NCBI GenBank assembly: GCA_019635435.1
Contig: JAHBZM010000001.1
Span: forward strand, 2,976,001 to 3,040,000
DNA from: Ramlibacter sp.
GTDB taxonomy: Bacteria; Pseudomonadota; Gammaproteobacteria; Burkholderiales; Burkholderiaceae_C
Direction of reading: 5' to 3'
Length of the DNA: 64,000 bases
Shown here one piece after another: positions 43,173 through 51,153 of the stretch. The position numbers and the translations under genes are program-made. Position 1 is the first letter of the stretch, and every line of letters begins with the position of its first letter. The notes under the pieces were generated by a model. It was not told the DNA's origin, did no database searches, and worked only from the letters and a program-made list of their open reading frames with translations.

Positions 43173-43189
43173 CTTCTGAAAATCAGAAG
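43173..43189. promoter_or_regulatory. LysR-type palindromic operator between ich-type gene and lysR
   Basis: A perfect 17-base palindrome, CTTCTGA-AAA-TCAGAAG, lies in the 92-base gap between the two divergent genes, 19 bases before the lysR start codon. It contains a T-N11-A core (TCTGAAAATCAGA), the usual LysR box. This is the likely recognition site of the divergent regulator for the itaconate-type operon and for autoregulation. Confidence 0.75.
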
Positions 43190-43208
43190 CCTCGGCTACC
43201 ATGCCGTC

Positions 43209-44216
43209 ATGGAATTTGACCTCACCGACCTGCGCCTCTTTGTGCTGACGGCTGACGAAAGCAACCTGACCCGCGCCGCCGCGGGCCGCCACCTGTCGCT
43301 GGCCGCGGCCAGCGCCCGCATCAAGGCGCTGGAGCAACAGGCCGGCCTGGCCCTGCTCTACCGCGAGGCGCGCGGTGTGCGGCTCACACCGGCGGGCGAG
43401 GCCTTTCTGCACCATGCCCGCGGCGTGCTGCGCCAGGCCGAGCAGCTGCGGGTGGACCTGCAGGACTACAGCGGCGGTCTGCGCGGCCACGTGAGGCTGT
43501 TTGCCAACACCACGGCGGTGACCGACTTCCTGCCCGAGATCCTCCCGGCGTTCCTCAAGGCCAACCCCAAGGTCAATGTAGACCTTCAGGAAAAACCGAA
43601 CGCTGACATTGCCCGGGGCGTGCTCGACGGCCGGGCCGACCTGGGCATCGTGGCGGGCCAGGTGGACACGCTGGGGCTGCGCGCCATCCACTTCAGCACC
43701 GACCGCCTGGTGCTGGTGGTGCCGCGCAGCCACCGCTTCGCCCGGCGCAAGCGCATGGCCTTTGCCGAGACGCTGGACGAAGATGCCATCGGCATGAACG
43801 AGGGCAGCACCCTGCAGGCCTTTCTGGCGCAGGTGACCGACAAGCTGGGCAAGCCGCTGAAGCTGCGCATCCAGCTCAGCAGCTTTGATGCCATGTGCCG
43901 CATGATTGGCGCCGGCGTGGGCGTGGGCGTGGTGCCTGAAAGCGCGGCACTGCGCAACCTGGCGCCGCTGAATCTGGCCGCCATTGAGCTTACCGACGCC
44001 TGGAGCGTGCGCGAGCGCTACATCTTGGTGCGCGAGCGCGAGGCCCTGCCAGCCTACAGCCAGTCACTGATCGAGACGCTGTGCGCGCACTATCGGCCGC
44101 AAGACGTCGCGCAGCCTAGGACTTTCGCGGCTGCAGCTTCCCGCGCCGGGCAGGTTGCGCCTGCGCCGCCAGCGCATGGGCCAGTGCGGCCACACAAGCC
44201 TGCAGAAGCGGGCTGA
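43209..44216 (+). CDS. LysR family regulator of the itaconate-type cluster
   Basis: The 335-residue protein starts MEFDLTDLRLFVLTADESNL with the helix-turn-helix at 1-62 (AAGRHLSLAAASARIKALEQQ) and an effector domain to about 300. The position, divergent from the hydratase gene across a clean palindrome, matches PA0877 and the itaconate-responsive ItcR regulators. The C-terminal 33 residues (RTFAAAASRAGQVAPAPPAH...) are unlike LysR proteins: they are encoded by a 101-base stretch that overlaps the coding region of the convergent LysR gene, so the stop was probably lost or moved. Confidence 0.88.
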   Translation: MEFDLTDLRLFVLTADESNLTRAAAGRHLSLAAASARIKALEQQAGLALLYREARGVRLTPAGEAFLHHARGVLRQAEQLRVDLQDYSGGLRGHVRLFANTTAVTDFLPEILPAFLKANPKVNVDLQEKPNADIARGVLDGRADLGIVAGQVDTLGLRAIHFSTDRLVLVVPRSHRFARRKRMAFAETLDEDAIGMNEGSTLQAFLAQVTDKLGKPLKLRIQLSSFDAMCRMIGAGVGVGVVPESAALRNLAPLNLAAIELTDAWSVRERYILVREREALPAYSQSLIETLCAHYRPQDVAQPRTFAAAASRAGQVAPAPPAHGPVRPHKPAEAG

Positions 44217-45060
44217 GCACCCTCCCCTGCAGTGACAGCACCTGAACACGACGCTGCTCGAACTGCGGCTGCACGATGGGCAATGCCAGCAACGAACCGG
44301 CCCGCACCGCATGGGCAGCGCTCAGGTAGCTGGACAGGGTGGGCGCCTCCCCTTTGATGGCCAGGGCCAGCAGGGCCGGAAAATTTCCAGAGTAAATCAC
44401 GTCATAGTGCAGCCCCTGCAGGCTGCAGCACAGGTCAAGAACCTGGCGCACCGTCGTGCCTGAATCTGGCAACGCCAGGGGGTGGCGCACCAGTTCGGCC
44501 ACCGTCACGCGCCGCAACCGTGCCAGCGGGTGCGAAGGCGACACCAGCGCCATGATCGGGGCCCTGCGGTTGTGCTCGATGCGCAAGCCTTTCTCCGGTG
44601 CGACGGCAAACTTGACCCCGATGTCAGCCTCGCCGCGCAGAAGCCAGCGGCCGATTTCATCGGGCGCGCCCACCTTGAGGTGCATGCCAGAGCCGGGGTG
44701 CTCCGCGCGAAACGCTGCCATGAAGTCGGGCATGAAGCCCGCAGTCAACCCTTCGGTACAGGCCATGTGGATACGGCCGGCCTGTTGGCTCGCCAGACCC
44801 AGGAGGTCTTCGGCCACCCGGTCTGTCTCCTGCATGGTGCTGCGCACCCAGGCTGCCAGGCGCTCGCCGGCATCGGTCAGGACCATGCCGCGCGGCTGGC
44901 GTTCGAACAGCGCACAGCCCAGGTTGTCCTCGAGTTTGGCCACCTGACGACTCACGGCCGATGGCGCCACATGGACACGTCCCGCCGCCTCAGTGATGGA
45001 ACCCGTTCGCGCCACCTCGAGAAAGTAGCGGGTGGCCGTGGACAACAGGGGAGAGGACAT
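44116..45060 (-). CDS. LysR family transcriptional regulator
   Basis: The 314-residue protein has a LysR helix-turn-helix at about 6-64 (TATRYFLEVARTGSITEAAGRVHVAPSAVSRQVAKLE, in part) and an effector domain. It is divergent from the M20 peptidase and Bug receptor genes over an 87-base gap that contains inverted repeats, so it is their likely regulator. The 3' end overlaps the end of the convergent LysR gene by 101 bases. The tail ARRGKLQPRKS is basic and poorly conserved in look. Confidence 0.9.
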   Translation of the reverse strand: MSSPLLSTATRYFLEVARTGSITEAAGRVHVAPSAVSRQVAKLEDNLGCALFERQPRGMVLTDAGERLAAWVRSTMQETDRVAEDLLGLASQQAGRIHMACTEGLTAGFMPDFMAAFRAEHPGSGMHLKVGAPDEIGRWLLRGEADIGVKFAVAPEKGLRIEHNRRAPIMALVSPSHPLARLRRVTVAELVRHPLALPDSGTTVRQVLDLCCSLQGLHYDVIYSGNFPALLALAIKGEAPTLSSYLSAAHAVRAGSLLALPIVQPQFEQRRVQVLSLQGRVLSPLLQACVAALAHALAAQAQPARRGKLQPRKS

Positions 45061-45102
45061 TCAGCGGACTCCGGTTGCCGAAAAGGCATGTCAGCGTTGC
45101 AA

Positions 45103-45140
45103 ATTCTAATATTGTGAATCCAATAGTTGATTCATAGAAT
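45103..45140. promoter_or_regulatory. AT-rich double inverted repeat between lysR and M20 peptidase genes
   Basis: TGAATC (45115-45120) and GATTCA (45129-45134) form an inverted repeat with 8 bases between. An outer pair, ATTCTA (45103-45108) and TAGAAT (45135-45140), surrounds it off-centre. The block is markedly AT-rich and ends 7 bases before the peptidase ATG. This is the likely LysR binding and promoter region for both divergent genes. Confidence 0.6.
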
Positions 45141-45147
45141 TTTTCGA

Positions 45148-46575
45148 ATGAACTCTCCAAGCGCCTCTGCCCGGCAACAACTGTCCGCCTCCCTTGCGGA
45201 CTACTTCGACGGCCATGGTTTTGAATCGGACCTGGCCCGGCGAGTGGCATGGCAAACCGAAAGCGACACGGGTTCACCCACCCCGGAGCTAGAGGCTTAC
45301 CTCACGCGCGAGCTCACGCCCGCACTGGAACGAATGGGCTTCGACTGCCTGGTGGCCACCAACCCGGACAGCCGTGGCGGCTCCTTGCTGATCGCCAGGC
45401 GGATTGAAGACCCTGCGCTGCCCACGGTGCTGACCTACGGACACGGAGACGTGGTCAACGGTCAGGCGGACCGCTGGCGCGAAGGCCTGAATCCGTGGCG
45501 CCTGGAGACGGAGGGACCTCGCTGGTATGGCCGCGGAACCGCGGACAACAAGGGCCAGCACACCATCAATCTCGCCGCACTGGAGCACACCCTGGCCGCG
45601 CGTGGCGGCGCGCTTGGCTACAACGTGACTGTGCTGATTGAAATGGGTGAAGAGGCCGGCTCGCCTGGCCTGCGTCCATTCTGCGAACGGCATCGCAACA
45701 CCCTGGGCGCGGACCTGCTGATCGCTTGCGACGGCCCCCGCGTCGCCGCAGACCGGCCCACCTTGTTCCTGGGGGCCCGCGGGGCACTCAATTTCAGCCT
45801 GCGGGTTCAATGCCGCGAGCAGGGCTATCACTCCGGCAACTGGGGGGGCGTGCTCGCCAATCCGGCCATCGTACTGGCCCACGCCATGGCCAGCCTTGTC
45901 GATGAAAAGGGGCGCATCAAGGTCGCAGCCTGGCGACCCGATGCCCTGCCCCTCAAGGTGCGTGAACTTCTGCGGGGCGTCCCCGCAGGCGGCGGCCCGG
46001 ACGACCCCGCCATTGATCCCTCCTGGGGCGAGCCCGGACTGACGCCCATCGAAAAGCTGGTGGGCTGGAACACGCTGGAAGTGCTGGCCATGGAGGCGGG
46101 CTCACCGCGGCGCCCTGTCAATGCCATTCCACCTTCGGCCGTGGCCCATTGCCAGTTGCGTTTTGTGGTGGACACGCCTTGGGAAAATGCCAGGGACGTC
46201 CTGCGCAGCCACCTGGACGCCGCGGGTTTTCCGATGGTGGAGATCGAGGTCACGGCACGCTCGTCCGCCACCCGCCTGGACCTGTCCAGCCCATGGATCG
46301 ACTGGGCCTGCCGTTCCATGGAGAAAAGTGCCGGCAAACCGGTCTGCGTTCTGCCGAATCTCGCGGGCTCGCTGCCCAACGACGTCTTCGCCGGGCTACT
46401 GGGCCTGCCCACCTTGTGGGTTCCCCACTCCTACCCCGCATGCGCCCAGCACGCGCCCAATGAGCACCTGCTGGCCCCCGTGGCCCGCGAGGGCTTGCAA
46501 ATCATGGGCGGCCTGTACTGGGATCTGGGCGAACCCGGCGGCCCGCCCTGGCGCCACAGCCCGATCACCCCCTGA
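45148..46575 (+). CDS. M20 family metallopeptidase/amidohydrolase
   Basis: From ATG 45148 the product is 475 residues. It has the dinuclear zinc ligands of the M20 family: H in LTYGHGDVVNG, D in GRGTADNKGQH, the catalytic and metal glutamates in LIEMGEEAGSPGLRPF, then D in ACDGPRV and H near the end in VPHSYPACAQHAPNEH. A lid domain with YHSGNWGGVLANPA lies between. Such enzymes remove amino acids from dipeptides, acyl amino acids or carbamoyl derivatives in the cytosol. The next gene is a Bug receptor and the divergent regulator is LysR, suggesting uptake and use of an amide-type compound; the substrate is unknown. Confidence 0.92.
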   Translation: MNSPSASARQQLSASLADYFDGHGFESDLARRVAWQTESDTGSPTPELEAYLTRELTPALERMGFDCLVATNPDSRGGSLLIARRIEDPALPTVLTYGHGDVVNGQADRWREGLNPWRLETEGPRWYGRGTADNKGQHTINLAALEHTLAARGGALGYNVTVLIEMGEEAGSPGLRPFCERHRNTLGADLLIACDGPRVAADRPTLFLGARGALNFSLRVQCREQGYHSGNWGGVLANPAIVLAHAMASLVDEKGRIKVAAWRPDALPLKVRELLRGVPAGGGPDDPAIDPSWGEPGLTPIEKLVGWNTLEVLAMEAGSPRRPVNAIPPSAVAHCQLRFVVDTPWENARDVLRSHLDAAGFPMVEIEVTARSSATRLDLSSPWIDWACRSMEKSAGKPVCVLPNLAGSLPNDVFAGLLGLPTLWVPHSYPACAQHAPNEHLLAPVAREGLQIMGGLYWDLGEPGGPPWRHSPITP

Positions 46576-46599
46576 TTTCCAACCCCACCGGAGATATCC

Positions 46600-47586
46600 A
46601 TGCCTTTCACTTCGCGCCGCCTCGCGCTGGGCGCCCTTGCCAGCGCCGTTGGCTCCCTGAGTTTCCCCGCGTTGTCGCTGGCACAGACCTGGCCGGCCAG
46701 ACCCGTCAAACTGGTGGTGCCGTTTCCGCCTGCCGGTGGCACCGATCTGGCAGCACGCATCGTGGCCGAACGGCTGGCCGTGCGACTCGGGCAGCCCGTG
46801 GTGGTGGAGAACAAGCCGGGCGCCTCGACCGCGATTGGCGTGGTGTCGGTGAGCGCCGCCGATGCCGACGGCTACACCCTGCTGTTCTCGGGCTCCAGCA
46901 GCTACACCGTCAACCCGGCAGTTCGCCGGAGACTGAGTTATGACCCTTTCAAACAGCTCACGCCCGTGGCCATGGTGGCGCGAGCGCCGCTGGTGCTGGT
47001 GACCTCGGGGAGTGGTCCTTACAAGACCCTGAAAGACGTGCTTTCCAAGGCTGCCGCCAATCCTGGCGTAGTGACCTATGGCACCTTTGGTGCAGGTTCG
47101 GCGCCTCACCTGGCAGGTGAACTGCTGGGAAATGCAGCGGGCGTGAAACTCGCACCCATCCCCTACAAGGGCAGTTCGGAGGCCTCGATTGGCACCATTC
47201 GCGGCGACATCAGCATGGGTATAGACACCATGGCATCGGCCCGTCCGCACATCCAGTCGGGCAAGCTGCGCGCGCTCGCTGTCATCAGCGACAAGCGCTC
47301 GCCGCTCATGCCCGCCGTGCCCTCGCTGGGTGAACTGCAACTGGGTTCGGCTGTGCTCGATGCCTGGTACGCGGTCGCCGCCCCAGCCGGGCTGCCACTG
47401 CCCATCCGGGACGCCCTGCTCAAGGCGTTGACCGCTGTCATGGCAGAGCCCGAGGTGCGCAAGAAGCTCGCATTGCAGTCCATGGAAGCCGTCTTGCTCG
47501 GGCCGCTGGCGCTGCGGGAAGTCATGGATTCAGAGATCACCCGATACCGTGCCGCGGTGGCGCGTTCCGGTATTCAACTCGACTGA
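46600..47586 (+). CDS. Bug/TctC family tripartite tricarboxylate-type receptor
   Basis: The 328-residue protein has a signal peptide with twin arginines (TSRRLALGALASAVGSL), then WPARPVKLVVPFPPAGGTDLAARI, the hallmark of Bug receptors abundant in Bordetella and Comamonadaceae. VENKPGASTAIGVVSVSAAD and PYKGSSEASIGTIRGDI are further family segments. It would bind a small carboxylate or amide in the periplasm; the TctAB membrane parts are not encoded here, as is usual for this family. The start follows GGAGATATCC, 24 bases after the peptidase stop. Confidence 0.93.
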   Translation: MPFTSRRLALGALASAVGSLSFPALSLAQTWPARPVKLVVPFPPAGGTDLAARIVAERLAVRLGQPVVVENKPGASTAIGVVSVSAADADGYTLLFSGSSSYTVNPAVRRRLSYDPFKQLTPVAMVARAPLVLVTSGSGPYKTLKDVLSKAAANPGVVTYGTFGAGSAPHLAGELLGNAAGVKLAPIPYKGSSEASIGTIRGDISMGIDTMASARPHIQSGKLRALAVISDKRSPLMPAVPSLGELQLGSAVLDAWYAVAAPAGLPLPIRDALLKALTAVMAEPEVRKKLALQSMEAVLLGPLALREVMDSEITRYRAAVARSGIQLD

Positions 47587-47622
47587 ACCGGCCGAGGCAT
47601 CTGGCAGGGGTTCAGACGGATC

Positions 47623-48672
47623 TCAGCTCTTGCCCGACACCCCCGCTGACTCGAAGCTCGCCATCTCGCGCAGGATGGCACAGGCCGACTGCAGCAACGG
47701 CCAGGCCAGCGCGGCGCCCGAGCCCTCGCCCAACCGCAGGCCCAGATCGAGCAGCGCCACGGCTGGTTCGCCCGCGGACGGCCCCAGATGCCGCAGCATC
47801 AGGCCGTGACCCGCTTCACCCGAGCGGTGTGAAAACACGCAGCGCTGCAACACCCGCGGCTGCAAGGCACAGGCCACCAAAACGGCGGACGAGGCGATGA
47901 ACCCGTCCACCACAATCACCCGGCGCTCGGCGGCTGCCTGCAACACGGTGCCCACCATGGTGGCGATCTCGAACCCGCCGAATGCCGACAGTGCTTCAAG
48001 CGGCGTTGTTGCGCCCGCATGGCGTGCCAGCACCTGGCGCAGCACCCCGATCTTGCGCTGCACGGCAGGCCCATCCAGCCCGGTGCCGGCGCCCGTGCAT
48101 TCGGCCACGTCGTGGCCCCCCAGCCGCGCCAGCAGCAGGGACGCAGCCGAGGTGTTGCCTATGCCCATCTCACCCAGCAGCACCGCGTTGCCGGGCAAGC
48201 CCTTGGCCAGTTCCATGCCATGGCGCAGGGCCTGATCGCACTGGGCGGCGGTCATGGCCGGGCCTTCCAGAGAATCCGCCGTCCCGGGTGCGATCTTGCG
48301 CACCTGCAGCCCGGGCCGTGGCGCAAACTCGTGGCGCACGCCGCAGTCCACCACGGTGAGGCTCAGGCCATGCTGGCGCGCCAGCACGCTGACGGCCGCC
48401 CCGCCCGCCAGAAAGTTCTCGACCATCTGCCAGGTCACGTCGCTGGGATAAGCCGACACACCACGGGCCGCCAGACCATGGTCGCCCGCAAACACCACCA
48501 TCTGCGGCTGCGCCAGTTGCGGCGTTTCAGTGCCCAGGATCAGGCCCAGCTGCAGGGCCAATGCTTCGAGTCGCCCGAGCGAGCCAAGCGGCTTGGTCTT
48601 CTGGTCGAGCTTGTGCCGCAGGCGTTGGGCCAGTTCGGGTTGGGCGAGGTCTGGCAGATCAGGAAGATGCAT
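47623..48672 (-). CDS. cobT: Nicotinate-nucleotide:dimethylbenzimidazole phosphoribosyltransferase
   Basis: From ATG 48670-48672 the product is 349 residues, normal for CobT. Landmarks: KTKPLGSLGRLEALALQL, VVFAGDHGLAARGVSAYPSDVTWQMV, GEMGIGNTSAASLL, CTGAGTGLDGPAVQRK and the catalytic glutamate in FSHRSGEAGHGLML. It activates the lower base as alpha-ribazole phosphate for nucleotide-loop assembly of cobalamin. A TTG start 18 bases upstream is possible but less likely. It is the last gene of the riboswitch-led operon, 14 bases after cobQ. Confidence 0.96.
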   Translation of the reverse strand: MHLPDLPDLAQPELAQRLRHKLDQKTKPLGSLGRLEALALQLGLILGTETPQLAQPQMVVFAGDHGLAARGVSAYPSDVTWQMVENFLAGGAAVSVLARQHGLSLTVVDCGVRHEFAPRPGLQVRKIAPGTADSLEGPAMTAAQCDQALRHGMELAKGLPGNAVLLGEMGIGNTSAASLLLARLGGHDVAECTGAGTGLDGPAVQRKIGVLRQVLARHAGATTPLEALSAFGGFEIATMVGTVLQAAAERRVIVVDGFIASSAVLVACALQPRVLQRCVFSHRSGEAGHGLMLRHLGPSAGEPAVALLDLGLRLGEGSGAALAWPLLQSACAILREMASFESAGVSGKS

Positions 48673-48686
48673 GGTGCCTTGGGTTG

Positions 48687-50135
48687 TCAATGGATGAGGG
48701 AGCGAAGCACGCCAGGGGTGAAATGCGCCTCGATGAAATCGGCCAGGCCGTCAAACACGCTGTCCAGGGTGGGCGCGGTTGCGCCAAACAGGGCCTGCAG
48801 CACGGCGGGGTCTTCAAACAGGCCGTGCAAATAGCAGCCCAGCACATTGCCGGCGGCGTTCTGCCAGGCCAGGCCATGGGGCATAACGGGTTGCGCCACG
48901 TCACCCGCGGCCGCCATGGCCGGGTGCTGCGCGGTCTGGCCGTGGTGGATTTCGTAGCCCGATACGGCGACGCCCGACAAGCCGGCCCACGAGCCCCGCA
49001 GCGCGTCAAACCGGGCCTGCGTGCGGCGTACCGTCTTGTCGGCGTCAAACACCGTGACCAGGGGCAGCAGACCCAAACCGGGCGCATTGCCGTCGATGCC
49101 ATGGGTGTCGATCAATGCCTCGCCCAGCATCTGCAGGCCGCCGCACACGCCCAGCACCGCCCCACCCCGCGCGGCGTGTTCGGTGACCGCGCGGTCCAGC
49201 CCCTGCGCGCGCAACCAGGCCAGGTCGCTGCTGGTGTGCTTGCTGCCGGGCAGGATGACCCAGTCGGCACCCGCGCAGTCGGCCGGTGTACGCGCCCAGA
49301 CCAGGCGCACGCCGGGCACGTTCTTGAGCGGCTGGAATTCATCGAGATTGCTGATGCGCGGCCAGGCGATGACGGCCACGGTACGCGTGACGGCGCCGGC
49401 CGCGCGGGTCTTGTCGTCAAACACACCGTCCTCCTCGGGCAGGCCGTGCTGCCACCACATGGGCAACGTGGCCACGGTGGGGGTGCCGGTCTTGTCCTGC
49501 AGCAGCTGGGGCGCAGGCGCCAGCAACGCCGCATCGCCGCGAAACTTGTTGAGCACAAAGCCGTGGATCAGCGCGCGTTCGGCCTCGGGCAGCAGCGCCC
49601 AGGTGCCATAAAGGTGGGCAAAGGCGCCGCCGCGGTCGATGTCGGTCACCAGCAGGCAGCGCGCCTGCGCGTGCAGGGCCACGCGCATGTTGACGATGTC
49701 GCTGTCATGCAGGTTGATCTCGGCAGGCGAGCCCGCGCCTTCGATCACCACCACGTCGTTTTCAGCGCGCAGCGCGTCCAGCGCCTGCGCGATCACCGGC
49801 CACACGCTGGCGCTGCGCCCACGCCAGGCCATGCGCGACAGTTCGGCGTTGACCTGGCCCATGAGCACCACCTGGCTGCGCGTGTCGGCCTCGGGCTTGA
49901 GCAGCAGCGGGTTCATGCGCACCTCGGGCTCGGCCCTGGCCGCGAGCGATTGAAAGTACTGCGCACTTCCGATCTCGCCGCCTTGCACCACCCTTGCGTT
50001 GTTGCTCATGTTCTGCGCCTTGAACGGCGCCACCTTCAGGCCCATGCGCGCGTAGTGGCGGCACAGCGCCGTGGTGAGCCAGCTCTTGCCGGCGCCGCTG
50101 GTGGTGCCCAGCACCATCACGCAACGGGCGGTCAT
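48687..50135 (-). CDS. cobQ: Cobyric acid synthase
   Basis: The 482-residue amidotransferase has the N-terminal dethiobiotin-synthetase-like P-loop MVLGTTSGAGKSWLTTAL with APFKAQNMSNNARV. The C-terminal glutaminase domain has LPGSKHTSSDLAWL, the nucleophile cysteine in VLGVCGGLQMLGEAL and the histidine in GYEIHHGQT. It amidates four side chains of adenosylcobyrinate diamide using glutamine and ATP. The gene starts 25 bases after the decarboxylase stop. Complete, with no visible defect. Confidence 0.96.
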   Translation of the reverse strand: MTARCVMVLGTTSGAGKSWLTTALCRHYARMGLKVAPFKAQNMSNNARVVQGGEIGSAQYFQSLAARAEPEVRMNPLLLKPEADTRSQVVLMGQVNAELSRMAWRGRSASVWPVIAQALDALRAENDVVVIEGAGSPAEINLHDSDIVNMRVALHAQARCLLVTDIDRGGAFAHLYGTWALLPEAERALIHGFVLNKFRGDAALLAPAPQLLQDKTGTPTVATLPMWWQHGLPEEDGVFDDKTRAAGAVTRTVAVIAWPRISNLDEFQPLKNVPGVRLVWARTPADCAGADWVILPGSKHTSSDLAWLRAQGLDRAVTEHAARGGAVLGVCGGLQMLGEALIDTHGIDGNAPGLGLLPLVTVFDADKTVRRTQARFDALRGSWAGLSGVAVSGYEIHHGQTAQHPAMAAAGDVAQPVMPHGLAWQNAAGNVLGCYLHGLFEDPAVLQALFGATAPTLDSVFDGLADFIEAHFTPGVLRSLIH

Positions 50136-50160
50136 GGGGCGAGCTCCGACCAGCGGGCGC

Positions 50161-51153
50161 TCATGCCAGCGCCCTCACCGCAGCGGCCAGGGCATCCTGC
50201 GCGCCGGGCGGCTGCACGCTCAGGCGCACGTGGTTGGCCAGGCCAAAGGAATGGGTGTCGCGCAACTTGATGCCACGGCTGCGCAGGCCCTGCAGCGACA
50301 GCCCCTCACCCGGTCGCGCGCAGAAAAAGTTGGCGTCGCTGGCCAGGCCGTGCCAGCCCAGCGCTTCGCACACCGCCAGCTGCCGCGACTTCCAGGACCG
50401 CAGGGTCTGGCGGCTGCCGGCCAGCCACTGCTGCACGGCGCGCGTGCACCAGGCTTCCAGCAGCGCCACCCCGTGCACACCCAGGGGCCAGGACGGGCAC
50501 AGCGCGTCCAGGGCCCGCACGGCGTCGCCGGCCGCCACCGGTGCAATGGCGTAAGCCGCGCGCACGCCCGTGAGCCCGAGCGCCTTGTTGGGCGTCCACA
50601 GCTGCCAGACCCTGGCCAGGGCCTCCACATCCAGCGCGAGGTCACCCGACAGGCGCAGCGGCTCATAGGCCCGGTCCAGCACCACGCTGCCCGGGGCGGC
50701 CGCTTCCACCAGGGCCGCCAGCCCCTGCTGGGCCGCGCCCAGCGGGCTGCCCGGGTCGCAGGCCCAGTGCAGGTCAGCGGCCCCGGCGGTGCGCACCACT
50801 TGCAGCCCATGGGCTGCTGCTGCCTGGGCGTAGTCGCCATAGGCCAGCACGGGCACGGTCACCCGGCGCGCACCCGCGCGCGCGGCCCAGGCCGTGAAGC
50901 GGAAGATGAATTCGCTGGCGCTGCCCGCCAGCACCAGCCGGGCCGGGTCCACCCCGTGGAACTCGGCCAGCGACTGGCGCAAGGCAGCGTAGCTGGCGTC
51001 GGGGTAGCGCGAGGCATCGGCCTGTGCCATGGCCACCTGGGCCCCCGGGCAGGGGCCGCAGGCGTTGCCGTTGGTCGAGAAGTCATGTAGCGGCACCCCC
51101 AGCGCGTCGGGGCCACCATGGATGCGGGCAGAAAAATCGTCGGGTGGGCGCAT
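50161..51153 (-). CDS. cobC: L-threonine-O-3-phosphate decarboxylase (CobC/CobD family)
   Basis: The 330-residue PLP enzyme starts MRPPDDFSARIHGGPDALGV with LHDFSTNGNACGPCP, the substrate-binding opening of CobC/CobD-type decarboxylases. The PLP lysine is in WTPNKALGLTGVRAAYA and the arginine near NHVRLSVQP. It makes (R)-1-amino-2-propanol phosphate, the linker between corrin ring and lower loop. The start ATG shares one base with the cbiB stop (TGATG), so translation is coupled. A far longer open frame upstream is antisense noise within cbiB. Confidence 0.92.
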   Translation of the reverse strand: MRPPDDFSARIHGGPDALGVPLHDFSTNGNACGPCPGAQVAMAQADASRYPDASYAALRQSLAEFHGVDPARLVLAGSASEFIFRFTAWAARAGARRVTVPVLAYGDYAQAAAAHGLQVVRTAGAADLHWACDPGSPLGAAQQGLAALVEAAAPGSVVLDRAYEPLRLSGDLALDVEALARVWQLWTPNKALGLTGVRAAYAIAPVAAGDAVRALDALCPSWPLGVHGVALLEAWCTRAVQQWLAGSRQTLRSWKSRQLAVCEALGWHGLASDANFFCARPGEGLSLQGLRSRGIKLRDTHSFGLANHVRLSVQPPGAQDALAAAVRALA

